This document shows, piece after piece, positions 1 through 12,815 of a stretch of 64,000 bases of DNA. The notes beneath the pieces are model-generated. The model made no database searches. It saw only the letters and a list, made by a program, of their open reading frames with translations, and was not told the origin of the DNA. Positions within the stretch are counted from its first letter, which is position 1. Each line of letters starts with the position of its first letter. The position numbers and the translations under genes are program-made. This DNA comes from Bombus terrestris (taxonomy: Eukaryota > Arthropoda > Insecta > Hymenoptera > Apidae), in assembly GCF_910591885.1 (NCBI RefSeq), contig NC_063281.1, forward strand, positions 12,507,200-12,571,199, written 5' to 3'.

Positions 1-3000
1 GGGCTAGTTTTTGGGGATTGGAATTTTCATCATGTTCATCATTTCGTCCGTCGTATTTCACATTGTGACTTCAGGCGATATTTCGTCGAGTTTTTTTTCT
101 AGTAATTTCGTTGATTGGAGACAAATGGGACTACGTTTGTTAATCGAATCATTCTTTATTGCTTTTTCGTCATAGAATCGGACTGTGTTTTTTTATTTAT
201 ACAATATAGCACTAGTTATTTTATATTTTGGAAATATTGATATTGATTTCGTGATTTATTAATAATACGATTCGTTTCTGACTAAATGCCAGGATACAGC
301 AACTAAGAATAAACCTAACTGAATCTGAACTCTAGTGGATAACCTATAAAGCGATATTTCAAATTGAGAATCGAAAAAATTATAATCAGACGAACTCTTT
401 TTTTCATGCGAAATTAGGTGCTTTATGTATAATTTTAAGTCACAGAGAAATCTAATCGAGTAATCGTACTCCAATAAGTCGATGCGTGTCTCTGCATTTA
501 ATTAAAAAAAACGTATCCATGAAAGCTGGCGTTGTCTGACCAACGCCGAGCTTATCTACTGCACGGAAATCCTACGCCGTTTATTTCTCGTATGTTGCAG
601 TTCAATCACTTTAAGCTCGTGTAAGCTGCTTTTGTATTTCCTGTTACTCGTTCGCTGTGGGTTTACCATGCACAAAATTGAGCTGACTTACAGTCGATTT
701 CATGTAAACGCATAAATATAAACCGCAAACTGGTTCCGTGCAATCCTGTTTGAAAAATGGCTCGCGTTTGATTTCGTGCGGCAAATGGAATCTCGTTGAA
801 CCGTGTTTCAGGCTGAACGCTTTGAAACTTGATTCTCGATTAGATTCTGTTTTGTCGTTGGCGCGGACATTGCTAAAAAATTTACGAATCTCGTAAGCTC
901 ATAACATGCGGAATCCCTTTAAAATTATATCTGCAATTTTATGAACGAAACGTAAAATAAAGAATGGAAATTTCAATTAAAAATCTAAATTTAATAATTA
1001 ATTATGGAAATTATTTTACTAGCTGTATGCAACAAAGTTTTATCGTTTCTTTTTTTGCAAATTTCTTTCATTTATGCATAATCCATATATCCATTACTGT
1101 CTGTCGAGATTCTGATTCCGTCACCAAGAAATCATATCGATACGAAAGGTGCTGTCCAACTAAAGAATGCTTCTTATCAATAACCGGAATAAATGATAAT
1201 GAAGTTGACGTTTCAGATAGATCAGTACCACCCAAACAGTCGTACAAAGCGGCGAGAGATTATATCGATAAAAAGTAATTATACAGGAACGTTTGTGAAA
1301 AACACTAAAACTTTCGCATACGCCTAATATATTATCTATAATAGAAGTGTTCAGAAACATTTTAATAAACACGTGCAACTATGTTTCCTTTAATTGGCTA
1401 CTTAAAGTTGCACGAATCATTACGTATAATATGTTACAGCAATCCAATTGAAATTATCGAGCGTATTTCATAATTTTTTAGGAAGGTTTGTCGAGTAAAA
1501 GTTAAAACTTAGATGGAAGTTTTTCTCGAAAATGTATCTTACGTATGCACTGATTAATACGTCTACCTTAAATCTGTGACAGAATATTAATTCGTCGTTT
1601 GCCGTGGAAAAGGCAAAGTATGCAGTAATTATTCAGAAAAAGTCGGAGAACTCATTTACGAGTTGCGAGTCTCATTTGCTGACCTCTCTCACAGACCATT
1701 TCCACTTTGCTTAGTTTCTGGCGGAGTCGATCTGGTCAGAGTCACTTTTTACATCTGCTTGAATTACTTCGCCACGTTAACTTGCGCTGGGACGCGCCTT
1801 CCTCGTTACGCTTGCATAACTTCGCCCTTTTCGCGCGAAATTTGTTTGCTTGTTACTTTTGATTTATCCCTGGACAAGGGGATTGTTGCAGCGTCCAAAC
1901 GAAACGCGACCATTTGCACGTTAGATCGCTTTTCAGAGCATTATTACGACCGAGAATTTTGAACGCCCAACTATTTCTAGAATAAATTGTTTTTTAAGGC
2001 TTAAAAAGTCGAGACGTAATTTTCTAGAACGAACGATTTTTAGATGTCGAAAACAGAGTTGCTCTATCGGAGAATTACGGCGAGTTACAGTTTCAATTTT
2101 ATAATGAGCAAGCATTCGTTCATGTACTAATTAAGTTGCGAACAACTTTCGTGGATTCCAACAGGTATACAAAATTAATCAGAACTTAGTTACCATAAAG
2201 TAGTTGAAATACGTGCTGATGTTTTACAACTATCCTGCAATTACGCTTTAAGATCGTTAGAAAATTGATATACTTCGTTAATAATTTCCACGAACATCGT
2301 GTGAGAAAGTCTACTCTTTTTCATTAATTTCAAGTCTAAACGGGAATGTGATATTTTCATTAAAATCCTAGCAACAGCATAAAGTAGATAATTCGCGAAT
2401 AAGAAAGAAGCAAAACAAATGGAGATATAATATTCAAGCGAAGACGAAATTTATTTGCGGCTTTAATGCCTTCGATCCAAGTCACAAGGCTGATGCACTC
2501 TTTCAAGCAGGTTCTGGATGCATAATGCATCCGATCCATCCTAAATCTTCTTCAATAGCGCAGCATTATTCGGCTCTAACGAACCAGTTCACCTTAATCC
2601 TCGTTACCAGCGTGGATTAAGTTAAGTGAAAGCGTCTTATCACGTTAACGATGATCGACGTTCAGAATCTTATGTCTGGATCGCTAAGTAGAGTTCTACG
2701 TATGGCGTGGATCGTTCTTTTACGAAGAAACTCAGAGTGACAGCAAATTAACTATCGAGAATGTCTACAGAACTTTATAGTTTGTAGCGTACTTTGACAA
2801 AAGGTTGCCCTATAAAAGATTGCTAAGTGATACGTTGATGATGTCGTGTTTGAAGTCTCGTTTGTACCTTAAAAATAATTATTAATTATATGGATAAGTA
2901 TATATAGTAAATTTGAGATTGAAACGTGTTTTATTTTCTTTAAAAAATATTGCAATAAGATTCGTATTTTTTCGACTAAATCGTGGAAATGAATTCTTCA

Positions 3001-3618
3001 ACGATGGTAACTCGATATAAATTTCCATTGCAATTTAGTTAACAAGCTTGGAAACTTGTCAGTCTGTTTTCGAGAAATTACTCGACGCGGCTGAATGTCG
3101 ACTTCCTTATAAGTTAAACCTAAAACACGCTGAGTGTCTGATTTGCAGCGCTCCCCAACTTGCAGTTCTGAAGTTTCGTAGTTGCGTGTCTTTAGTTGTA
3201 CTTAAGATAACGTGGAATTTTCATGCGGCGAGCAGACCTGTGAAATGTTCATTTCAGAAAATCTAATAAAGGCACAAGTTCCTTCGCTGATCTCTTCGTT
3301 GGAAATTTTTCTACCTATAACCAGAAACGTTTCCTGTAAAAAGTATTTCTATCATTCTCTGATTTTAAATATTCCTCGTACTCTGGAAAACTTTTATTTT
3401 CCTTCCTTTCGAATTTTTCTACCAAATGAAACAATAACAAGCTGTAGAATCACTTTTAGAAAAATCCAGCGTTCGAGTATCTTCGCTTCTTCTAAATTTT
3501 CTAACACGCATCAATTGGAAAAACTCGATACGTGCAATTGAATTTAGGGAATGTCCGAAGACTTCTTCGTACTTCCTTCGTTCTTATCGATAAGGCTACT
3601 CGATTTTACTGATCGCAG
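1..3618. other. no recognised gene
   Basis: AT-rich sequence with only short chance ORFs; the longest (964-1278, plus) has no recognisable domain and is not flanked by convincing splice sites. It contains the palindrome at 2516-2532. No membrane-anchor exon for a glycosyltransferase was found. Confidence 0.6.
2516..2532. repeat. perfect palindrome GGATGCAT-A-ATGCATCC
   Basis: A 17-base inverted repeat with a single central base in non-coding DNA. Two ATGCAT words back to back resemble a POU-type dimer site, but this is only a resemblance. Confidence 0.6.
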
Positions 3619-3711
3619 ACTGCTTGGAGTCGATCCACATCGAGATGAGAATCCTCACGAGACAGGGAAGATCGAGGATGCCAGCAAAGAGCAGAGTCTG
3701 TTAGTGGAGAG
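3619..3711 (+). CDS. candidate internal coding exon, possibly part of the stem region of the same gene
   Basis: A 93-base segment with an acceptor (CTGAT branch-like sequence then GATCGCAG ending at 3618) and a strong donor AG|GTAAGG at 3712. Only one of three frames is open through it: one base, 30 codons, two bases, so phase 2 on both sides. The peptide begins LLGVDPHRDENPHETGKIED and ends SKEQSLLVER; it is hydrophilic and acidic, as expected of a Golgi glycosyltransferase stem. The downstream phase matches the phase needed by the first recognised exon at 42793, but an exon between them would still be required for the conserved linker. It could equally belong to an unrelated gene or be chance. 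I found no partner exon on either side. Confidence 0.4.
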
Positions 3712-4274
3712 GTAAGGACTACTGACGAGGGTAGTTGCTATCGTCGTGATCGAATACTTGGACGTTTTGAAGGAGGATTTGTGGCCGATGAAATTATACC
3801 ATGAAACTATACCACTCGATGGTAAAATATTACCCTAACTTTTGCCACTTCTGAAGGAAATGGTGTATAGGGTGTCCTTTTTTTGTGAGAGGGTTATTTT
3901 CTCTACGCTTGACTTCTGAAGACTATCATTCAATAACTCTCAAAAATAGAGATCTTTTATAGATTTTCAAAATATCTGGATTCGTGCAAATCGGAGTTTC
4001 TTGCAAAAGATAGAGTAAAGTTTAAGTTTAGACTAAAGATAGAGTGAAATTTATGTTACAATGAAAAATTAACTTAAGATAGAGGCTTGGCGTAAAAATA
4101 TAATTAGGAGTAACACATTTCTTCTCGTTCTATTTTCAATCCAGTCATTTAAGTTCACGATATTCAATTCGCTACCACGTGTGTTAATAAGTTCATTAAA
4201 ACAAGTCCTGGTAACAATACTTAATTAAATGTCGATTACTACATATCCACAGCTTTTAGAAAGACTGGTTACTG

Positions 4275-4310
4275 TTATTATTATTATTATTATTATTATC
4301 ATCATCATCA
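4275..4310 (+). repeat. microsatellite (TTA)n then (ATC)n
   Basis: About eight TTA units followed by four ATC units. Confidence 0.95.
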
Positions 4311-6977
4311 TAGTTATTATTTTAACAATTTGATTTACCTCAAGACTGTTGATTTTCGATCACTTTCCGTTCGTCGAGCGTGCGTTAACTTATTTATTTA
4401 TCTAATCCGTGGATCGAAAGCGTTGCACAAAGACTTTGCTAATGGAATCAGCCGGCGTAATTAAGTTTGCAAGACCCCTGTAATTCTATTCCCGTACGTC
4501 GGTTATCTAGAAAGCAGGCGTAGTCCTATCAGACAGGCGAAAAACTGATGATGGCGCGTGAATAAAATGCAAACAGGTTTCATTTACCTGATAAAAGATG
4601 AGACTATTTCCTGGCTGTCGTGGAAGTTCGTTTCCAACGTTGAGAAAAAAAAGTTTCGGAATACCTGGGATATTCCTTTTCCAGCCATGGAAGGATATCA
4701 CGTGAAAATTGCGATGGTTCCGTGACGCCGCCATTTGAAATTGAACTTTACGCGTTTAATACATAGCCCGGGCCCCGTCAAAACGTTGTAAATCGAAATA
4801 ATACATTGTGAAAGTTTTGGTACTCTAGGAAGAAAGTTGCCGTTTCCATGGCACGGATCCCGAACAAATTTCGAAGTTGCGCCACGCAGAAAGCGGAAAC
4901 GACACGGAGCAACGTTAAATCTCAATGCGAGACGTGTGATTTCTCGATCGATATGTTATTGCCTTTCGCGAGTGTTTTTTTAATTAGAGTAAATGTTTAA
5001 AAATACGAAGATTTAGAAAACGAAGGTAGAAGATAAATACAAAATAGAGTAGAACAAGTTTAAATTATACATTCGAGATAACAATTATTTTTATCGGAAA
5101 TTTAATTAACCAGTAACAATAAATGTAACCATAACAAATGTTTGCCATCGATAATGATTACCGAAAATTGAAAGAACTTTTATCGTTTATAACGGTTATT
5201 CGCAACCACAATTTTTAATCTAGATATATCAACCTTTATACCATAACTTGTCAAATTTCTCTTACAACAGTTATGATGTCTGGCTTAAATACAGAACTCG
5301 ATCCACCAACTATTTATAACGTTGACTCTAACCAATTTAACTTGAACAAGAAAAAAAAGAGTAGAGCAATTAATCACGAAATTAATTCACGACGGTGATG
5401 GTCTCCTCGTGGCTGGCCTTTCAACCGAATAATCCTGTACAACGGGTCTTTCGTGCTTGCATTATCACAAATTCCACGCTATTCTTCTTCTTTCCGGCGG
5501 ACAACGACCGGCCCTACATCGACCCTCTTGCGCTATCCTTCAACCAAGACGCTCTCACCCTGTTCTTTTTCCAATTTCCGCGAGCGTAGCGCTGGTTTCG
5601 TCTCGTGTGCGCTCGCGAGTACGTACATCGTTGGGAATACATAAGGCTATTTGCATGGGACCGTCCTTGGCAACGTAATTTCGCGACTGTGCAATCCCAT
5701 TGTCTATCGTGCCGCCTTAATTGGACGTTTCGCAGTGTAAATTCACGGGATGGCCATAGATAATCCTAATTAGACGACGTTGGGTTAATTTCGCGAAAGC
5801 CAACACGCCGAAAACCCGCCTGCATAGATAATACCGCGAGTTTTTGATGAGAAATCCACCTCGACCGCGTTGATTGCGTACTTCTTGCGACTTTCCACGC
5901 AGCTGGACATTCTTCCGTTCGAATTCCGCGAATCGCAACAGCTATTTTCTACTTTACTACTTTTTAGTAATTCGAAGAAACGAACAAAAAACAATTGAAA
6001 ATCTTATATTAAATTGATAGTCAACCCGAGTGTTTTTCATACTATATGGTACTAATGTTAGTATACGAGTATACTAAATCGGCAAGCGAACTATTCCAAT
6101 TTTAGTTGGTGGAACTTTGTCACGTTGTAGTATATCGATTTAACTCTTTTTAGTAAAATATCTTCATTCTCTGAATTGTGTTATCAATGATTTGAAAAAA
6201 TAGCCACGCAAGGTTCCGCTTTCAGCGAATACACGCGGCACGATAACCCGTTATATTCTTCGATTAGAGTGGCACACAGACACAGCTGTGAAGGTATCGT
6301 ATGCTGGGAAAAAAGGAACTTACTCTTGGTTATCTTCCGTGAAAGGGACAGATGGCGAGGAAGGTGGCATAATAACAACGCAAAACGAAGAAGAAGGAGT
6401 CATAATACTACAGTATCCGCTGGAATCGCGAGAATAACAAGCAAAAGAACAAGAAGAAAAATATATCTTACACGCTCGAATAAATATTTGTCGCCACGTT
6501 ATTCCAATTAACGACTCATCAGCCTGCTTCGCCATCTTGCCTTGCTCTACCTTGGTTCCTTTCGTTTTCCTCATTTTCTTGGCAAATTAAGAGACGACAA
6601 ACGCGGAGAAAAACAGGAATAAAATAGAGGACTGGAGTATTACTGGGTTGATTAACCGTTTCTCGCTGGAATGTAAGAAATGAAGATGTCCAAAGGGAAA
6701 AATGGTCAAAACAAAAAGAGAGGATGAAGTAAGAAATATCTTAACGAGACAGGGGACTTATTGCATGGGAGATAAAGGTAAAGGGACGAGAAGAATGACG
6801 GGAACGACGTTACAGATTGCCAGACACGCGGAATTTCGCATGAAAATGGTCCCCCGACGACGGCCTCTGTCCCGTTTTCGCCAAACAAATACCCCATTTC
6901 GCTAAATAGACACCAACGCATCCGTTTCTTTCTTTCCTTATTCGCTGTGCAATTTTTAGTTATGCAAACTCGTTATA

Positions 6978-7001
6978 CTTCTTCTTCTTCTTCTTCTTCT
7001 T
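6978..7001 (+). repeat. microsatellite (CTT)8
   Basis: Eight uninterrupted CTT units. Confidence 0.95.
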
Positions 7002-8848
7002 CCCCTTTCTGACATAGTCGAGCAACGTAAAAATGGATATAAAACTTGGCGAGAAGAAGGTAGAAATCTCATTTGAAAAGGAGAACGAAGAGTGGGGAGA
7101 GAAACAAGGTGGAAAAAAAGGCGGTGGGGGCGTGGAAGACTGATCATTATCCGAGTGGAAAACGAAAGAACGACGCGCAGAAGTCGAGACCGTGGAAAGG
7201 AACGAATGGAACGCGAATAAGAAGGATCCTTTTGGGAGGAAACGCGTGCACGGAGAAGAAAGAAACTCGGGAAGTAGTTTTTCACCGGCGCCGACGCGTC
7301 CCTGTAGGTTTATTCATACGAATCGTTGCTTGATCTGGTAAGCCTGCACTCTGAAAAATGTTTCCACGGCTCGTTACGCGATTGAAGTTACTTTGCAATA
7401 CTTTGTGATCTTTCTCTCCTTTTTTATCTAGATTTTCAATTATAAAGAAATTTAATGAAGCGTGCGGATGTACAGTTAATCGCGAAAGTAGAAACCTTCG
7501 TAGAAACCGATTATGAACGTATCGTGTGAACACATCGTTGCAAATTGTTGTTGCAAAATGTATCGCAAACCTTTTCGAAGCTCTATCGATACCATAGCGA
7601 CGGTATTGATCTGCTCGCATTTATGGGGAACTTGAAGGTGTAAAAATTCAGATAATATATAAAAATGTAATATATTATTATGTCCAATGCGTTAGTATAG
7701 TTCGTCTTATTAATCATATCAAACAAAGGTACTTAACAAAGATTGATAACACTTCGTCAATTAATTAATCGTTAAAATCGTTAAAAAAATGAATCAGAAA
7801 AATAGAATTGTTAGATTCTTCATCGCTAATCTTCGACACGAACGTATTAAATTCGAAACATTTGGACCGAGAGATGTATCGAGTTTGTTGCATTAAATTA
7901 TTCTTAGGAGGATAGTGTCGGGCCAGTCGATGTATCTTTATCAACGTTTCTTTATCTACCGTCGCGTAGTATTAACTGCGACGTGTGTGCTCCGGCAATT
8001 TCGTAATTCGATTTCGTTCTCACTGTGCTTCGTTTCATCGACATTTTTCACTTAATTTAGAGTCTCTTGTACGGGGGCAACTGAGTAACGAGCTTACACG
8101 AGAAACGGCAGATGAAATTCTCGTTCGATGAAGATTTTCAGCTTTCAATGAAATTCAGATACGAGTTTCGTTAGTTCCTTTCTAAGGGATTCTCCTCTGC
8201 TTCTTCCTTTTCTTATTCTCATTTATCTATAGAAAGTTTCTGCAGAAACGTAATCACCTTAAAGATGTTTAAATGTGATATTTTTCTTTAAATTCGTTAA
8301 TTTAGAAGTCAGTCTTGTAACTTTCCACAGTTAGATAATATACAATTATCTTATTACTCTATCACTCTGTAACATAAATTACATCGCTCCAAGAGTTTAC
8401 TATTAAAACGAAGAAAAACGAATCCTTCCGCGTAGCATTAAGCAAAGAAGATCACCGTTTCAGCGAAATGGCAGAGCGATTCTACAAAGTCCCTCATTTT
8501 TCCCTGGGAGTGTAAACAGAGAGCCGTGATTTAACGTTCCGGTTACTCGCAATCTCTCTCAATCTAGCCATTATTTTCTATCATATCAATCAGCTAATGG
8601 TTAATGGTGGGAGGCTGGTAATTTTCGTTTGTGTGCAGTGCCGTCACGGGGCCAGCAATTTTCCTCCGCTACTCCCTGGTAATCGATCACCGTAAATCTA
8701 GCTTTCGAACCGAGCTAGAAGCAATTCAAAAAGCTGTTGGTACATCTGTATCGAAATAGAAACGACGGTACGTGGTTGTGTTCGAGTAAACTACGTTCTT
8801 CTACCTTGTTACGGATAAATACCTTCTATGTTGGTACAAATAGACGTA

Positions 8849-8864
8849 TACGTACATGTACGTA
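8849..8864. repeat. perfect 16-base palindrome
   Basis: TACGTACATGTACGTA, self-complementary throughout, in non-coding DNA. Confidence 0.7.
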
Positions 8865-11654
8865 TTTAACGAGACAATGGAGAGTGCATCAATCGCCGAG
8901 AAAGTTTGCTTTTTGCTCTTGAAATTTAAACAACGTTCGAAGTGCAGTGTTTTTTAATATTTCCTTAATAAAATTGTAGATTTTGTGGAATTCGTTCGAT
9001 GGATATTTTATATCGTGACATTTTACAAAATTCGATGGATCGTTTTTAACGAAAACTTGCATTTGTTGCATTTAAAACTCTCGCTACTTAGTCAGTAAGG
9101 TTTATCATTTAGTTTACACAGCCGTTGGACAATACTTGACGAAGGAAAATGGATTTCTTATGACGTATAAGAGGATATAAGTGACTTTCAGTTACCGCTG
9201 AAAACTGAAGATATTTCGAGAAGTTATATCTCACGGATAAATTGAGATAGAATACTTCATTCCCTCTCGTAAGAGCAAATGAAGTTTCTCGAGTTCGAGT
9301 CCTCGTTATAAAGTAATTGAGTGAAGTTAAAGAATTGCAGAGTGAAATTTACTGTAGATAAAACAGAAATATGTAGGACGACGGACCTGTGCAGAATATT
9401 ACAGTTAATCTTGCTAATTAATTTCATATTTATATCTACGGGATCATGATTGCTCAGAAGATGGTATATAAGATAGAATGTTACAATATTTCGTTTTGAT
9501 GCTACGAAGGAAATATGAAATTTCTATTTCATAGTTAATAATTAATTCTACGATTAACTAATGACGACATCGAAACGTTTTCAAAGGACTACATACTTGT
9601 GTCTTTTGCGTAGATCATTATTCGGGTGTCTTACAATATTGGCTGTCTTTATAACTGTATTTAAATAAATTTTTGCTTCTTACTAAAATTTGATATCAGT
9701 TCTTTCAGTTTTATATACACACACGAGGAGAGGCATTTTATAACTCGTCAAAGAAAAATTTCTCCAAGCGATTCGCTTTTAAAAGAGTGCACCGCTTTCC
9801 TTTTACATAATTTCTTCGTTACTTATAGTGAATTCGCGTTTTTCTCCCCAGTTTCTTTCTGTTCCCACAAAGTTTTCTTTGGCGAGACGTCGGAAAAACG
9901 GGGATGCGCGTCCTCGTTTCATTTCTTAATGGCTGGTCGGCCGAATCTCTGGCAAAGTTGATCAAACCAGACAAGAAACTCGCGACCGATACAAGTTTTT
10001 CTTCGATATTTAATAACAGTTCAGAACATGAACTCGCGAATTCTGATCTAGTCGATGCCGAGACAGGAGCAAGCAGTACGAAATAAAATATCCTAGAAGT
10101 TAACTTAGAATTCTCGACAATGCTCGGTCAAGTTTTTGTGTCGGAAGAATCACTTTTCGCTGTCTTTCCAGTTTCGCTCAAAAATTCAAAGATTCTCTTC
10201 TTCGCATTCTTTTGGAGACGTTCTACGTCTAATTGTAGTTTCAGAGATCTTATCTTTCATCGATCCTCGTTTTCTTTTCGCTGCAATTTCCCTTGCTTCG
10301 TCCTTCTATCGCTTCCTTATTGGCTGTCATTCGTAACAAGCGATTAAAAGGCGCTACTTCCTCGACCGAACAGCTTCCTATTCTCTGCAAATTACTTAAT
10401 TGCCAGACCCATTGTCCTCCGTTTACAAATCCCGTTAATTGGTATTTTATCCGGACGATTTCTTGTCGTTTCTTCGTATTAATTGAAGGAAACCGCTGTC
10501 GTTTGGTTTTCCTCGTGAAAGTGGCACTTTATCTTATCGCGTGGGCGTAATGGCGCAAGCAATGCGCAAAAAGTAACTTATCTAATTTATTAGTATCATT
10601 TTAGCGTTGATAATTGCTTCAAAAATATCAAAACGCTTCTTAAAGAATTAAAAGGTAGACGAATTTTTTTTAATTCCGATTGAAAAGAAGTATAATCATA
10701 TAAGGTAGGTTTTCGATGGTGGTCGACAGTAGAAAAGAATGTGTAAAATCTGCGAGAGTAATATTGTGACGTTAAAACATCCGGTGGAAGGTTGCACACG
10801 AATAGAAAGAATAAACATAAGCGTAGAAAAGATCCTAAGGAATACAAGATCGGAATAGTTGGAGAAATGGATAAGGAAGATAGAAAGAATAAGGAAAAGA
10901 AAAAGATAAGGAAAGGAATGGTGAAAATATCAAAGACTACAAGGTACAATAAGCAGAAATGTTAGCAGTAGGAGCTGCTAGCGGAAACAATAATTTTAGA
11001 ATAGAAAGTAACTAGGTTAACGATAGAAGGTAATATAAGAATAAAGTATCAAAGGATGAGTGAAAAGACGTGGTTAGAAAAATTTTAACCAAATCGTATT
11101 TCTTGGCCGCGATGTCGAAATCAAATAAATTATTATTATAAGAAAGAAAAATTCGTAAATGAGAGAGATATACATATACTAAAGCTAGTTTAATTATATC
11201 CGAGTATAATGGTAATTATTCGAGTTTCAAAAAATGATAAAAACAAGTTCAAACTCGTTTGACAAAGCAAAGTGGAATATTCCTCCAGATCTTTTAAAAA
11301 TTCCTTAAAAACTATGCTGAAACTTAGAGGATAAAGTTTAATTAAATCCTCGTCCGTAGATCCTTGCGGTTGAGTCGAAACCCAAGGAGCTTGCGATTGA
11401 ATTTCTACTTTATGACTTACCAAGAAGCCATCAAGTGTTCACAAACAGTGATAATGTGGAAGCACAACGAGTAAACTTCATGGAAATATTTTCACGAAAT
11501 TTTTATCAAAATTTCTAGTTTGTTAGAAAGTTTCTCCCAGTTTAACATAATCTATGTCTATATATAGAATAAAGCAATAGAAGAATTGTGTCTGTGCATC
11601 GAATAAAAAATAAATAAATAGAACAAGAACAGCTCGTAAGCTATAAAGTCCAAA

Positions 11655-11875
11655 AAACTAATTTTTGGAATGTTTGACTGCCTGTATGTTCGTCTGTTTG
11701 TACTCGTATTGCATAAACACTACTGAACGGATTTTCTCGGGATTTTCTCTGTTGCATAGCTTAGTGTTTGGAAAAGAAAATAGGTTACGTTTTGTCTTTA
11801 TCCGCTGTGTAGAAGCTGAAAAATATGTTTGATGGAGATACGGAGATACAAGTTCAAGCAACGATAGTTATTATC
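11655..11875. repeat. possible dispersed repeat fragment
   Basis: The stretch with GTTTGTACTCGTATTGCATAAACACTACTGAACGGATTTTC resembles a sequence style common in dispersed insect repeats (an 'all contact, ACTACTGAACGGATTTT' type phrase). Judged from memory of similar sequences only; terminal repeats or target duplications were not identified. Confidence 0.3.
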
Positions 11876-12792
11876 TACGTCGTGTTTGTTTCGAAATCGA
11901 ACCTTTTTACAGCGTAATTTTTTCCCAGCAGAATAATCTAACTGTTAACATAAAAAATGTATAGGTATTTCATTGGTAAAAATTCATCTGATTAAAAGTT
12001 ATTCCGCGTATTAGTAGTCGACGCGAACGAAGTTGGTAGACGAACAGATCTAATTTCTATTAACAAAACCAAAATCCAATATCGATAAAATTCTACAAAA
12101 TTTCATGGAACGCCAGATTCCATTCGTTGATCATTCATTTCAGCCATTAAAAATTATCAAATTGATTTTCCATCAAAAAATTCATCTATCAGTCGTTGAA
12201 ACACTGGATCACATCGTAAAAAGTATCTAACTAAAGCGCTCGATCCCGCAAAAAGAAATCCCATTACGGAGGAAACTTTTTTAAACACGGGCGAGCCGAA
12301 TTTCGCGTTTCCATCCTCCTCTATTCCCAAAATCTTCCTCTCGTGCTGGCTTTTACGAGGCATTTTCAGTTTCTCAGAGCGTAACCATAGGTACTATCGT
12401 TTTACTTGCACGTGACGTGAACGCCTCGTAAAACTCAATCGGGAAGAACGTCTTTCCAGCCCCCCGATCCTTTATCTCCACCTCCACAACAGGGTAGAAA
12501 TTCAACAGGGGCAATTTAGCGAGACGTACGCGACCTACTGCGTCGCTAAAATCCCTTCGGTCCGTTTCCGGTGCATCCACGCAATTTCCGCGATCGCTGC
12601 AAAATATGTTTTGTGCATGAAACTGTATATACGATTGTGCAGCAGCCATGCTGTTCTCGTTCAACGTACATTCGACTATACATCGAAATGAAAGTCATGA
12701 ATCCCCTGGTTAAATCCGATTTATGGAGGATATATGGTTTCTGCAGTTGAGAATTCACGAATTGTTTGTTTCTTTCGTTATATTCTTTTTCC

Positions 12793-12815
12793 TTTTTTTT
12801 TTTTTTTTTTTTTTT
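12793..12815 (+). repeat. poly-T tract, 23 bases
   Basis: Uninterrupted T run. It could be the poly(A) tail of a minus-strand retroposed copy, but no matching body was recognised to its left. Confidence 0.95.

Noticed and set aside
7280..7339. Possible exon ending CTG|GTAAGC in the right phase for 42793
   Set aside because: The peptide lacks the Leu-Pro-Asp-x-Arg linker and there is no open frame of useful length before it.
10596..10949. 117-codon minus-strand hydrophobic ORF
   Set aside because: Arises from an A/G-rich stretch on the plus strand, giving Phe/Leu-rich low-complexity protein.
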